Below are positions 14,973 to 22,352 of a stretch of 30,831 nt of DNA, in pieces. The DNA is from an uncultured Chloroflexales bacterium. GTDB lineage: Bacteria > Chloroflexota > Chloroflexia > Chloroflexales > Chloroflexaceae. The number at the start of each line of letters is the position of its first letter. The stretch's first letter is position 1. The position numbers and the translations under genes are program-made. Location of the stretch: positions 1 through 30,831 of the forward strand of contig CALGUG010000026.1 in NCBI GenBank assembly GCA_937902315.1, given 5' to 3'. A model generated the notes under the pieces. It saw only the letters and a program-made list of their open reading frames with translations, was not told the origin of the DNA and did no database searches.

Positions 14973-15992
14973 TTAGTAGCCTTCGGCGCGGTTGACCAAG
15001 TTGATCAATGGTTGACCTTCGATGTAGCGGCGCAGGTTGAGGGCGAACAGTTCGAGAACACGCTCGCGCTCTTTATTGCTCATACCCGAGATATGGGGTG
15101 TGATTATCACGTTATCTAGCGTCCAGAGCGGGCTATCGCTCGGCAGCGGCTCGGGTGTGGTAACATCGAGGGCAGCGCCGCCAATACGCTTGTTGCGCAG
15201 CGCTTCGATCAGGGCGTCTTGGTCGATCAAGGGGCCGCGCCCGATGTTGACCAAAAGGGCATGAGGCTGCATGCTCTCTAGCTCGGCCTTGCCGATCACA
15301 TGGCGGGTCGCATCTGTGAGCGGCAGCGTCAAGACAACCACGTCGCTCTGGCGCAGCAATTCGGGTAATTCCTGCATGCTATAGTAGCGCTCTGGAATTG
15401 TGCCATCAGGGTCACCCGTGCCTGCGGGCATCCAGCCGTCGTAGCGCGCCGAGCTGCTGGGGCGCTTGGTGGCCAAGATGCGCATGCCAAATGCTGAGGC
15501 CAAACGAGCGGTTTCGCGGCCGATCGCGCCGTAACCAACGATGCCGATCGTCATATCGCGAAGTTCGCGTGGTTGAAGACTGTGTTCGGAGCCTTTCAGC
15601 CATTCACACCGATCTTGCCCGTGAAAAAGCGTGCGCAAATGGTGGAAATGAGCTAAAATCATAGTGATGTTATATTCGCCGATCTGAACGGCATGCACGC
15701 CGTTCGCACTGGTGAGCATTACATCACTTTCCCACAATGGTGTACCGTGCAAATGATTCACTCCCGAACTCGCTCCTTGGATCCAACGCAAGCGAGGAGC
15801 ACGTTGTAGATCAAAGCTTCCATAGTACCCACCAAACAACACTTCGGTTTCGGGCGTAATAGCTTCTTCTATCGCTTTAGAACCACGAAGATCTTTATCG
15901 ACAATCACCAAGCGCGGAGAGATCGACTGCAACATGTCGCGCTCTGCCTCGCTGAGTTTTTGAGCAGATAGAACATGAACGGTATCTGACAT
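14973..15992 (-). CDS. D-2-hydroxyacid dehydrogenase (NAD-binding)
   Basis: A 339-residue member of the D-isomer-specific 2-hydroxyacid dehydrogenase family. The Rossmann motif GIVGYGAIG lies at 150-158. Catalytic residues are Arg252 (NIGRGPLID), Glu281 (DVTTPEPLP) and His300 (ITPHISG). The segment GTGDPDGTIPERYYSMQEL inserted after the second Rossmann strand is seen in glyoxylate/hydroxypyruvate-reductase-like members, so a 2-keto acid such as glyoxylate or hydroxypyruvate is plausible but unproven. AAGGGA precedes the ATG. It follows purU by 15 bases on the same strand; the shared transcript hints at one-carbon or serine metabolism. Confidence 0.88.
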   Translation of the reverse strand: MSDTVHVLSAQKLSEAERDMLQSISPRLVIVDKDLRGSKAIEEAITPETEVLFGGYYGSFDLQRAPRLRWIQGASSGVNHLHGTPLWESDVMLTSANGVHAVQIGEYNITMILAHFHHLRTLFHGQDRCEWLKGSEHSLQPRELRDMTIGIVGYGAIGRETARLASAFGMRILATKRPSSSARYDGWMPAGTGDPDGTIPERYYSMQELPELLRQSDVVVLTLPLTDATRHVIGKAELESMQPHALLVNIGRGPLIDQDALIEALRNKRIGGAALDVTTPEPLPSDSPLWTLDNVIITPHISGMSNKERERVLELFALNLRRYIEGQPLINLVNRAEGY

Positions 15993-16007
15993 TAGACAAT
16001 CCCTTCA

Positions 16008-16862
16008 TTAATCAAACACAACGGTCTTATTGGCATACACAAGGATGCGGTGTTCAAGGTGCCAGCGTATCGCCCGTGCCAATACAAGTTGTTCAAGGTC
16101 GCGTCCTTTTGCCACTAGATCCTCCACTCCATCCCGATGCGAAATGCGCGCCACTTCTTGTTCAATGATCGGACCATCATCGAGCTCCTCAGTCACATAA
16201 TGGCTGGTAGCGCCGATCAGCTTGACGCCACGGTCGAAGGCGCGCTGGTATGGGCGAGCACCGCTGAAAGCGGGCAAGAACGAGTGGTGTACATTGATAA
16301 TGGCATTCGGGTAGTGCGCGATCAACTGGGGCGGTATGATCTGCATATAGCGAGCAAGCGCTACACAGTCGATGCGCTCTTGGTGTAATAGTGCAAGTAT
16401 CTGGGCGAATGCTTGAGTTTTGTTCGTCGCTGACACCGGTATATGATAATACGGAATTTGATAAAAGGCTGCAATTGGTTCAGCATCTGGATGGTTACTA
16501 ATAATAAGAGGAATATCACAATCGAGTTCGGCGTGATGGTGACGGCGCAAGAGATCGAGTAGACAGTGCTCGTAGCGCGAGACGAAGATCGCCAAACGCT
16601 GACGTTTTCGAGAATCATAGAGCTTCCAGCGCATCTTCAGAGCCTCTGCAATCGGTACAAATGCAGCACGACACTCTTCCATGCTCAAATCGAAATCGCT
16701 GAGATCCCACTCAACGCGCATTAAAAACAGATCTTGGCTGGCGTCACGATGTTGGTCAGCGTGCAAGATATTAGCGTTATGCGAATAGAGGAAGTTCGCA
16801 ATGCGAGCAACCAGACCTTTTTGGTCGGGGCAGGCGATTAAAAAAACAGCACTATTAACCAT
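16008..16862 (-). CDS. purU: Formyltetrahydrofolate deformylase PurU
   Basis: Hydrolyses 10-formyltetrahydrofolate to formate and tetrahydrofolate, balancing one-carbon pools and supplying formate. Residues 1-80 form an ACT-type regulatory domain (FLIACPDQKGLVARIANFL); residues 88-284 form the formyltransferase domain with catalytic Asn190 and His192 in NVHHSFLPAFSGARPY and Asp228 in EELDDGPII. A longer frame reaches 16949, but the ATG at 16860-16862 is preceded by AAGGAAC and gives the usual 284-residue protein. It is first in an operon with the downstream dehydrogenase. Confidence 0.95.
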   Translation of the reverse strand: MVNSAVFLIACPDQKGLVARIANFLYSHNANILHADQHRDASQDLFLMRVEWDLSDFDLSMEECRAAFVPIAEALKMRWKLYDSRKRQRLAIFVSRYEHCLLDLLRRHHHAELDCDIPLIISNHPDAEPIAAFYQIPYYHIPVSATNKTQAFAQILALLHQERIDCVALARYMQIIPPQLIAHYPNAIINVHHSFLPAFSGARPYQRAFDRGVKLIGATSHYVTEELDDGPIIEQEVARISHRDGVEDLVAKGRDLEQLVLARAIRWHLEHRILVYANKTVVFD

Positions 16863-17005
16863 AGTTTTGTTCCTTGCTTTCTTATATTCTTCCGTTAGCG
16901 CCTCGTTTGGGGTTAGCTGACCTAACTCGGTGTGTGTCTCTTTCAGCAAGTTGGCATATATCCTGCTAATTTGCTCTTGATCTCATAACAAAGGTAGGCC
17001 GCAAC

Positions 17006-17854
17006 ATGGTTAAAGATAGCTACGATTCTGCTGTAGCAATATATATGACACAAGAAAAAATCCGTTTTGATCCACCCTTCCTAGCACACTACCAGCAAGC
17101 GCATCTCGATACATTACACGAGATTATCGGCGAGCTGCCGCTCTTTCCGGGCGATCGTGTTTTAGATGCGACCTGCGCTGATGGGTTTTATAGTCTTGCG
17201 TTAGCGAAGCGAGTCGTACCGGGAGGCAGTGTTGTAGGCCTTGAACACGATAGCGATGAGCTGGCACAGGTTCGAGCGATGGCCAACAACTCGGGGCTTG
17301 GCAAAGCGATCGCGCTTAAACAAGGGGAAGTAAACGCCCTGCCGTTCGATGCCAATAGCTTCGACTTCGTTTGGGCTGTGCAACAGCGCATCGAGCCCTT
17401 CCAGTTTGAGGATGTATTGCAGCAGATACAACGAGTAGTACGCCCTCGCGGTTATGTTGCTATGCTCTATCAAAATCTGTTCGCCACAACTCAGATCACA
17501 TGGCCGGCAGAACTTGAGCAGCCGATTCACCAAGCGATGATCGAAGCAGGGCTTGTGCCGCAGGACCCAGGCGAATACGATCTCGAGCTGGCTCAAGCCT
17601 TCACACATGCAGGTTTGATCGTTACAAGCAATACACCCTATGTATCGGTTCGCCGACTGCCGCTGAACAATGATGAACGCAACTATCTGAGCAGCTACCT
17701 CAGTCAGCTCAGTCACTATCTGCAGCCTTGGCTTGCGCCCGAATATTTCGCGCAACTGAGCCAGCTATGCGAGCCAGATTCCGCCGACTCACTGCTCAAT
17801 CGGGTCGACTTCCAGCTCACCTATCGCGATCAGGTGATTCTGGCGCATAAATAA
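17006..17854 (+). CDS. Class I SAM-dependent methyltransferase, substrate unknown
   Basis: A 282-residue protein with a methyltransferase core. Motif I is RVLDATCADG (51-60), motif II ends in VVGLEHDSDE with the ribose-binding acid, and the next blocks are GEVNALPFDANSFDFVWAVQ and VVRPRGYVAML, as in UbiE/COQ5-like (Methyltransf_11) enzymes acting on small molecules. The C-terminal 120 residues are helical and not recognised. A partial AGGTAGG lies before the ATG at 17006; a second ATG 13 codons later is possible. It is divergent from purU and a terminator follows. A role in menaquinone methylation was considered but the sequence does not match UbiE closely. Confidence 0.8.
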   Translation: MVKDSYDSAVAIYMTQEKIRFDPPFLAHYQQAHLDTLHEIIGELPLFPGDRVLDATCADGFYSLALAKRVVPGGSVVGLEHDSDELAQVRAMANNSGLGKAIALKQGEVNALPFDANSFDFVWAVQQRIEPFQFEDVLQQIQRVVRPRGYVAMLYQNLFATTQITWPAELEQPIHQAMIEAGLVPQDPGEYDLELAQAFTHAGLIVTSNTPYVSVRRLPLNNDERNYLSSYLSQLSHYLQPWLAPEYFAQLSQLCEPDSADSLLNRVDFQLTYRDQVILAHK

Positions 17855-17894
17855 ACCAATTTTAGGTCGCATACAATCAGATGAACTGAAGATG

Positions 17895-17926
17895 GTGGGG
17901 GATGCAGCAGCATCTCCCACTTTTTT
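17895..17926 (+). terminator. Intrinsic terminator after the SAM methyltransferase
   Basis: GTGGGGGATGC (17895-17905) pairs with GCATCTCCCAC (17910-17920) around a 4-base AGCA loop, with one G-U pair, and six T follow at 17921-17926. It is a strong rho-independent terminator about 40 bases after the stop codon. Confidence 0.92.
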
Positions 17927-17937
17927 GCGTTATGTCA

Positions 17938-18102
17938 TATCAAATTCGGTTGATTACTTTCTCTTTGGCCTTCGGCAGAGTGGAACGTACCTCTTTTTGT
18001 TGTGTGCTATTTCGCGCGATAGCGCGAAATAGCACACAACGTCTTTCCCTCGTTTTGTTTTCTCGCGTTAAGCAAATGCACGTCTTTCAAACGAATTTGG
18101 TA
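17938..18102. mobile_element. MITE-like element, family B, copy 5, with 42-bp central palindrome
   Basis: The left end is TATCAAATTCGGTTGATTAC and the right end ACGAATTTGGTA, with TA at both outer edges (17938-17939 and 18101-18102). The body signature TTTGGCCTTCGGCAGAGTGG is present. The centre (17999-18040) is a 42-bp palindrome with a single mismatch near its axis, beginning GTTGTGTGCTATTTCGCGC. Apart from that insertion the element aligns with the compact copy at 11355. Confidence 0.82.
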
Positions 18103-18141
18103 TTACACTCCAAGTGGGCAAGTCTTTAAACGAATTTGGTA
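18103..18141. repeat. Duplicated right end of family B
   Basis: Immediately after copy 5 the right end occurs again as GTCTTTAAACGAATTTGGTA (18122-18141), separated by about 20 unrelated bases. It shares the C-to-A-type change (CGAATTTGG) with copy 5, so it probably arose by local duplication or by a nested insertion followed by deletion. Confidence 0.6.
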
Positions 18142-18211
18142 TCAATGGAAAACGATGACTTGAACCAAGTTTGCACTTTGGGGCGCGCTGTGAGCAGGGC
18201 TAGAGGCTTAT

Positions 18212-18263
18212 TGTGGAGGGCGGGATGTTGGTAGCCGTAGGCGGACGCGCCAAGGACCGCATG
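18212..18263 (+). mobile_element. Family A dispersed repeat, copy 3
   Basis: Carries GAGGGCGGGATGTTGGTAGCC, GTAGGCGGACGCGCCAAGG and GACCGCATG, nearly identical to copy 1 at 8272 across about 45 bases. It lies 70 bases downstream of the duplicated family B end. The rest of the gap to the next gene contains only the inverted repeat at 18312. Confidence 0.72.
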
Positions 18264-18311
18264 CAAGAAAGGGAACAGGCCGCTAGAGCGCTAAAACAAT
18301 TAAGCAGGTTT

Positions 18312-18349
18312 GGGTTGAGCAAAGGCTGTGCAGAACCCTTGCTCAACCC
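18312..18349. repeat. Inverted repeat downstream of the dehydrogenase gene
   Basis: GGGTTGAGCAA (18312-18322) and TTGCTCAACCC (18339-18349) form an 11-bp perfect stem with a 16-base loop. It stands about 57 bases beyond the 3' end of the minus-strand dehydrogenase and could act as a transcript end or stabiliser, but no clear T-run follows on the minus strand. Confidence 0.55.
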
Positions 18350-18406
18350 GACACACGCTCTGCTTCCCGACGTTTTGCGAGCAGTCCTAAGGTAAGCAGG
18401 GTTGGA

Positions 18407-19510
18407 TTAGGGCTGCAAGGTCACTTTGATTGACTGATCGCCCGAAGCGACCAGATCGATGCCCTGCTGGAACTGGGCCAACGGCAACTGATGAGTCACA
18501 ATATGCTCCATAGGCAGCAGACCCTTGGCGAGCATATCGATCGCGACGGGGTAGCAGCGTGGGCCAAGGTGCGAGCCGTGGATGTTGAGCTCTTTGGTAT
18601 CGCCGATGATCGTCCAGTCGACCGTAACCGGCTCGCGCATCACGCTGAATTCGACAAAGGTGCCGAGCTTGCGGATCATATGCAAGCCCTGCTCGACGGC
18701 GGAGGGGTGGCCGGTCGCCTCGATATAGACATCGCAGCCGTAGCCATCGGTCAGCTTCTTGACCTCATCGACGACATCGAGCTTGCGCGGGTTGAGGCCG
18801 AGATCGGCGCCGCAGGCTTTGGCGACCTCAAGGCGCTTGTCGTCGAGATCGAGCGCAATCAAGAGGCGAGGGTGCTTGAGGCGGGCCGCAGCGATCATGC
18901 CCAGGCCGAGCGGGCCAGCTCCGGCGATCACAACGACATCGCCGAATTCGATGTTGCCGCGCTGCACCGCGTGGATCGAGCAGGCCAGCGGTTCGATATA
19001 GACGGCGTGTTCGATCGGGATGCTGTTGGGAACCTTGTAGTTGATGGCATTGGCGGGGAAGATCATGTACTCGGCCATAGCGCCGAAGGCCTTTTGGCGG
19101 AAGCCGTAGATATCGTGCTCTTGGCACATCCAGTATTGGCCGCGTTGACAGTAGCGGCAGTTCCAACAGGGCACAATCTGCTCGGAAACAGCTAGATCAC
19201 CCAGCTCCAAGCGGTCGCCGCGCGTGTTCTCTGGGCCTTCGCCGATCGCCACTACCTCGGCGACGAACTCGTGACCGGGGATCACAGGAGGCTGGCAGTA
19301 ACCGACACGGTGCTTATCGCCCCAAAAGAGCGGCGCGCCAGAATAACACTTGAGATCGCTGGCGCAGATGCCGACCGACTTGACCTTGACCAAAACCTCG
19401 CCCGGCCCGGGACGCGGCACAGGGCGCTCTTCGAGACGATAATCTTGGGGGCCATAACAAACCACGGCCTGCATCGTTGTAGGCAGGTCTTGATTGCTGC
19501 GAAATGACAT
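18407..19510 (-). CDS. Zinc-dependent medium-chain dehydrogenase, erythritol/L-threitol dehydrogenase-like
   Basis: A 367-residue MDR-superfamily polyol/alcohol dehydrogenase. Catalytic zinc ligands are Cys49 (VGICASDLK), His80-Glu81 (IPGHEF) and Glu173 (YIEPLACS). The structural zinc lobe has Cys115, 118, 121 and 129 (PCWNCRYCQRGQYWMC). The NAD-binding motif AGAGPLGLG is at 196-204. The blocks APLFWGDKHRVGY, SEQIVPCWNCRYC and EHDIYGFRQ match what I recall of erythritol/L-threitol dehydrogenases, so a sugar alcohol substrate is favoured. A longer frame exists, but the ATG at 19508-19510 has AAGGAAGG ahead of it. It stands alone, with no polyol transporter or kinase next to it. Confidence 0.85.
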   Translation of the reverse strand: MSFRSNQDLPTTMQAVVCYGPQDYRLEERPVPRPGPGEVLVKVKSVGICASDLKCYSGAPLFWGDKHRVGYCQPPVIPGHEFVAEVVAIGEGPENTRGDRLELGDLAVSEQIVPCWNCRYCQRGQYWMCQEHDIYGFRQKAFGAMAEYMIFPANAINYKVPNSIPIEHAVYIEPLACSIHAVQRGNIEFGDVVVIAGAGPLGLGMIAAARLKHPRLLIALDLDDKRLEVAKACGADLGLNPRKLDVVDEVKKLTDGYGCDVYIEATGHPSAVEQGLHMIRKLGTFVEFSVMREPVTVDWTIIGDTKELNIHGSHLGPRCYPVAIDMLAKGLLPMEHIVTHQLPLAQFQQGIDLVASGDQSIKVTLQP

Positions 19511-19675
19511 ATCTGGTTCCTTCCTTGTGAACACAATAGGGTTACGGTGCAACATTGCCCTCAACCATGGCCCTATTGTATGGGAAATGGCCGCCTTTGA
19601 AAGTGCCCAGATTTATAGCTACTCGATATCCGTTTGACCAGTTTAGCACTCTGGCAGCTTGGTCTTGTCCCCAAC

Positions 19676-19789
19676 GAAGATCCTCACCGCGTCCGCCTGC
19701 GGCTACCAACAGCTCGCCCGTAAGCACGGTGGTGTAGCTGTGTGTCGAAAGTCCGTCCCAACATACAACGATTCAAGCGGATTTCGTAT
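19676..19789 (-). mobile_element. Family A dispersed repeat, copy 4, with a family B-type end
   Basis: On the minus strand the core reads CTGTTGGTAGCCGCAGGCGG followed by ACGCGGTGAGG. Before it comes CACAGCTACACCACC, similar to copy 2. At 19774-19789 the plus strand reads CAAGCGGATTTCGTAT, a family B-type terminal repeat at the same relative place as in copy 2. This supports the view that family A elements are bounded by the same terminal repeats as family B. Confidence 0.68.
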
Positions 19790-19833
19790 GACGATGTTTG
19801 TTATTTGGTGCGCTGCACAACGATGAAGGTTTG

Positions 19834-19877
19834 TGTTCTGTGGAATAGCGCGTTCGTACACGAAACTCCACAGAACA
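19834..19877. repeat. Nested inverted repeat near the coiled-coil gene
   Basis: TGTTCTGTGGA (19834-19844) and TCCACAGAACA (19867-19877) form an 11-bp perfect stem. Inside the loop, TTCGT and ACGAA form a second 5-bp stem. It lies 54 bases beyond the 3' end of the minus-strand gene at 19931 and may end that transcript, though no T-run is evident. Confidence 0.6.
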
Positions 19878-19930
19878 GCTCGCGCATAGCTACGATCTTG
19901 ATCAAGAGACGCACAAGGGATAAAGCGGAA

Positions 19931-20542
19931 TTAGGCTTGTGATTCGAGGGCTTCGATGCGTTCGAGCAGTTCGACAACGGTGGCATTGAGGGCGTGAATG
20001 CGTTCGACTTGATCGTTGATCAGGCGCATCAAAGCGGGGTTAGCAGGTTGACTTTCGCTTTGACCGACATGGCGTTCCAAGCTCTCCTCGGCCGCTTTGC
20101 TTTCGATCTGCTTTTGCAGTTCGTGAATACGGTTGCCCTGTTCGACCAGCGCTCGGGCCAGCGACTGGATCTGAAGGCGCTGTTCTTGGATGCGTGTGGC
20201 GAGCGACTGGAGCGAGAGCAGCTGTTCACCCTCTTGTTGGGTCGTGGCGAGGTAGTCGTTAAGAGCTTGGGAAAGGGTTTGGATCTGGCTCGACTGGGTG
20301 GTGAGCAGACGCTCTTGCATGCGTAGACGATCGTTTTGCAGACTGATGGTGCGCATTAAGGTTAAGATATCTTGCTTTAAAGAGGTGATTTCTTCACCGA
20401 TATCGAAGTCGTGATCATCGAGATAGGTCGATAAACGCTTTCCCAAAGCTTGAATCCGCTCGATGTGGCGGTCATCTTGCGTATCGGCAAGATTCAGAAC
20501 GGCGGTGAGGAGATCCATATCTGACGCTCTCCTAATCGTCAT
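19931..20542 (-). CDS. Coiled-coil hypothetical protein
   Basis: A 203-residue, glutamine- and leucine-rich protein that is almost wholly predicted coiled coil from about residue 40 to the end (LRMQERLLTTQSSQIQTLSQ and LQSLATRIQEQRLQIQSLAR are heptad-like). No signal peptide, membrane segment or catalytic motif is seen. The ATG at 20540-20542 is chosen because GGGAG lies 6 bases ahead of it; the ATG at 20516-20518, with a more distant AGGAG, is an alternative that would remove 8 residues. No function is proposed. The neighbours give no operon context. Confidence 0.7.
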   Translation of the reverse strand: MTIRRASDMDLLTAVLNLADTQDDRHIERIQALGKRLSTYLDDHDFDIGEEITSLKQDILTLMRTISLQNDRLRMQERLLTTQSSQIQTLSQALNDYLATTQQEGEQLLSLQSLATRIQEQRLQIQSLARALVEQGNRIHELQKQIESKAAEESLERHVGQSESQPANPALMRLINDQVERIHALNATVVELLERIEALESQA

Positions 20543-20727
20543 ACACTGCTCCCTAGAAGTCAAGAGAAGATAGTACGTAATAGTGTAGTAGTTTTGGCGG
20601 CTCTATTGTACCGCAGGTTAGAGATTCAGATTCGTGCTCAGTATGCCGTTTTGGGCCGATTCAAGCTGCGTTTCTGCTTATCCTTTTTAGGATTTTTGTA
20701 GCTTGTTGATGTCATCCTTTGCCGTAA

Positions 20728-20759
20728 TCGCTTTTGGTATTACATTGGTACTAATAAGA
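20728..20759 (+). repeat. Remnant of family B right end
   Basis: CGCTTTTGGTATTACATTGGTACTAAT contains two partial copies of the family B end (TTTGGTAT and TTGGTACTAAT; compare the ends at 18100 and 14950). No body or left end is present, so this is a decayed trace. The rest of the 265-base gap shows no gene. Confidence 0.35.
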
Positions 20760-20807
20760 CAGAGAATACAAAGAGCATTCGTTCCCATCAACCAGTGAGT
20801 AGCCGCC

Positions 20808-22352
20808 ATGTCTGAACCCGAGCAGATCAGTCAGCTCCAGAACGAGCTTGCCCGCCACTATAGCCTGTTGGTAAGCCAGCTTGCCGCCAAGGCGAGCGAG
20901 CAAGCGATTGCCAAGACCCGCCGTGCCATTGCCGAGTGCAAGGAGGCCTTGCTTCGCCTTGGAATTGTTGTTGACGATGAGAAAGAGCTGGCAACAGCAC
21001 GCCAGCATCAGCAAACGATCACTGGGAATGCCAATGTAGGAATCGCTATTGCAGGCGATATGACAGGTTCAGTATTCCAACAGTTTGGTGGGGTACGCTA
21101 TGAGAGTGGTGCGATTCATTACGGCGATAATGTAGCCGGAAATAAAATAGTTCATAAGATTCCTCCAAAGCGACCGCCAATCGATCTTGAAGAGGCCAAG
21201 CGTCGGCTTGCTGAAATGCCGGAGGATATCGTTCCGCCCGTGGACAATCTACCGGTTGGTTCGCGTATGCAGCCGCGACGCACCGATCATTTTGTGGGTC
21301 GCCAGCACGATCTGCTTACGCTTGCCGTGCAGCTGAAACAGGGTGGGATCAGCGTGATCACCACGGGTATCGGTGGCGTGGGCAAAAGCACCTTAGCCAG
21401 CGAGTTCGCCTATCGCTATGGGAGCTACTTTCTAGGTGGGGTCTTTTGGCTGTCGGCTGATGATCCTGCGAACCTTGCAAGCGAGATCGCAGCCTGCGGT
21501 GGTTACGATGCTATGCAAGCCTTCCATGAGAGCGAGCAGTTGACGCTTGAAGCGCGTGTCGCTCGGGTGAAGGCGGCTTGGGAAGAACCGATTCCCCGTC
21601 TCTTGATCTTTGATAACTGGGATCAGGTGGGAGTACGCCAAGCGCGACACTTGCTTGAACGGTACCTCCCCAAAGGCAACAGCTGTCGGGTCTTGATCAC
21701 CAGCCGCAATAGCCAATGGCCAAGCGATCAAGCGCTGCATGTGGTGCCACTGGGCGTGCTTAGTCGAGCAGAAAGTATTGCCCTGCTGCAACGCTATCGA
21801 GCCGATTTGAGCGAGGCCGATGCAAATGCGATTGCGGAGGAGCTTGGTGATCTGCCTTTGGCACTGTATTTGGCAGGCAACTTCTTACAGCTGTATCAAG
21901 GAGAAACCTTTGCTATCCCACAGATCTATCTTCGCGACCTCCATAGCTACCGAGTTTTGAATCATCCAGGTTTTGAAGATGATGAAGACGAAGAGAGTAG
22001 CGATGTGGGAGAACGTAGGCGAGAACGCGGTTTACGGGCAACCTTCCACCTCAGTTTTCAACGCCTTGCTCCTGAGAAGGCGGTTGATGCGCTTGCCCTC
22101 AAAGCCTTGATCCATGCCGCTTTCTTTGCACCCAATGAACCAATACCACAACCACTGCTCATACAAGCCTTTGCACAGACGACTGATCCATCAGATCTGA
22201 TCCAAGCAAAGCGACAGGTCGATGCAATCAAGCGTCTATTGGAGCTAGGATTTGTGGAACAAGCCAGCGATGAGGCTCTTGCAACAAGCACTACAGATCT
22301 ATCAAATGCAGTTGGGAGAGGGTCACCCCGATACCGCCCAAAGCCTCAATAA
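20808..22352 (+). pseudogene. STAND NTPase, NB-ARC half of a frameshifted locus
   Basis: The 514-residue frame begins with a helical region (1-65) and a glycine-rich beta segment, TGNANVGIAIAGDMTGSVF and onward (72-112). It then enters an NB-ARC module: FVGRQHDLL (162-170), Walker A GIGGVGKST (187-195), Walker B LLIFDNWD (265-272), VLITSRNS and the GLPLA-like GDLPLALYLAG, followed by a winged-helix region to about residue 485. The frame then leaves the protein sense and stops at 22352, while the TPR array continues in another frame. STAND NTPases are signalling switches and some defend against phages; no effector domain is recognised here. The intact ATPase half could still be made. Confidence 0.75.

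Noticed and set aside
17006..17854. UbiE/MenG as the final menaquinone methyltransferase
   Set aside because: Only general methyltransferase motifs are shared; the long unrelated C-terminus and distance from the men block argue against it.
18213..18395. Small open frames encoding MLVAVGGRAKDRM-like peptides at family A repeats
   Set aside because: The peptide recurs only because the DNA repeat recurs, in both orientations and with frame breaks; no consistent start or ribosome site.
22252..22352. Programmed frameshift joining the STAND and TPR halves
   Set aside because: No clear slippery heptamer plus downstream structure was seen, and the missing linker and partial first TPR favour a deletion mutation; left as an option only.
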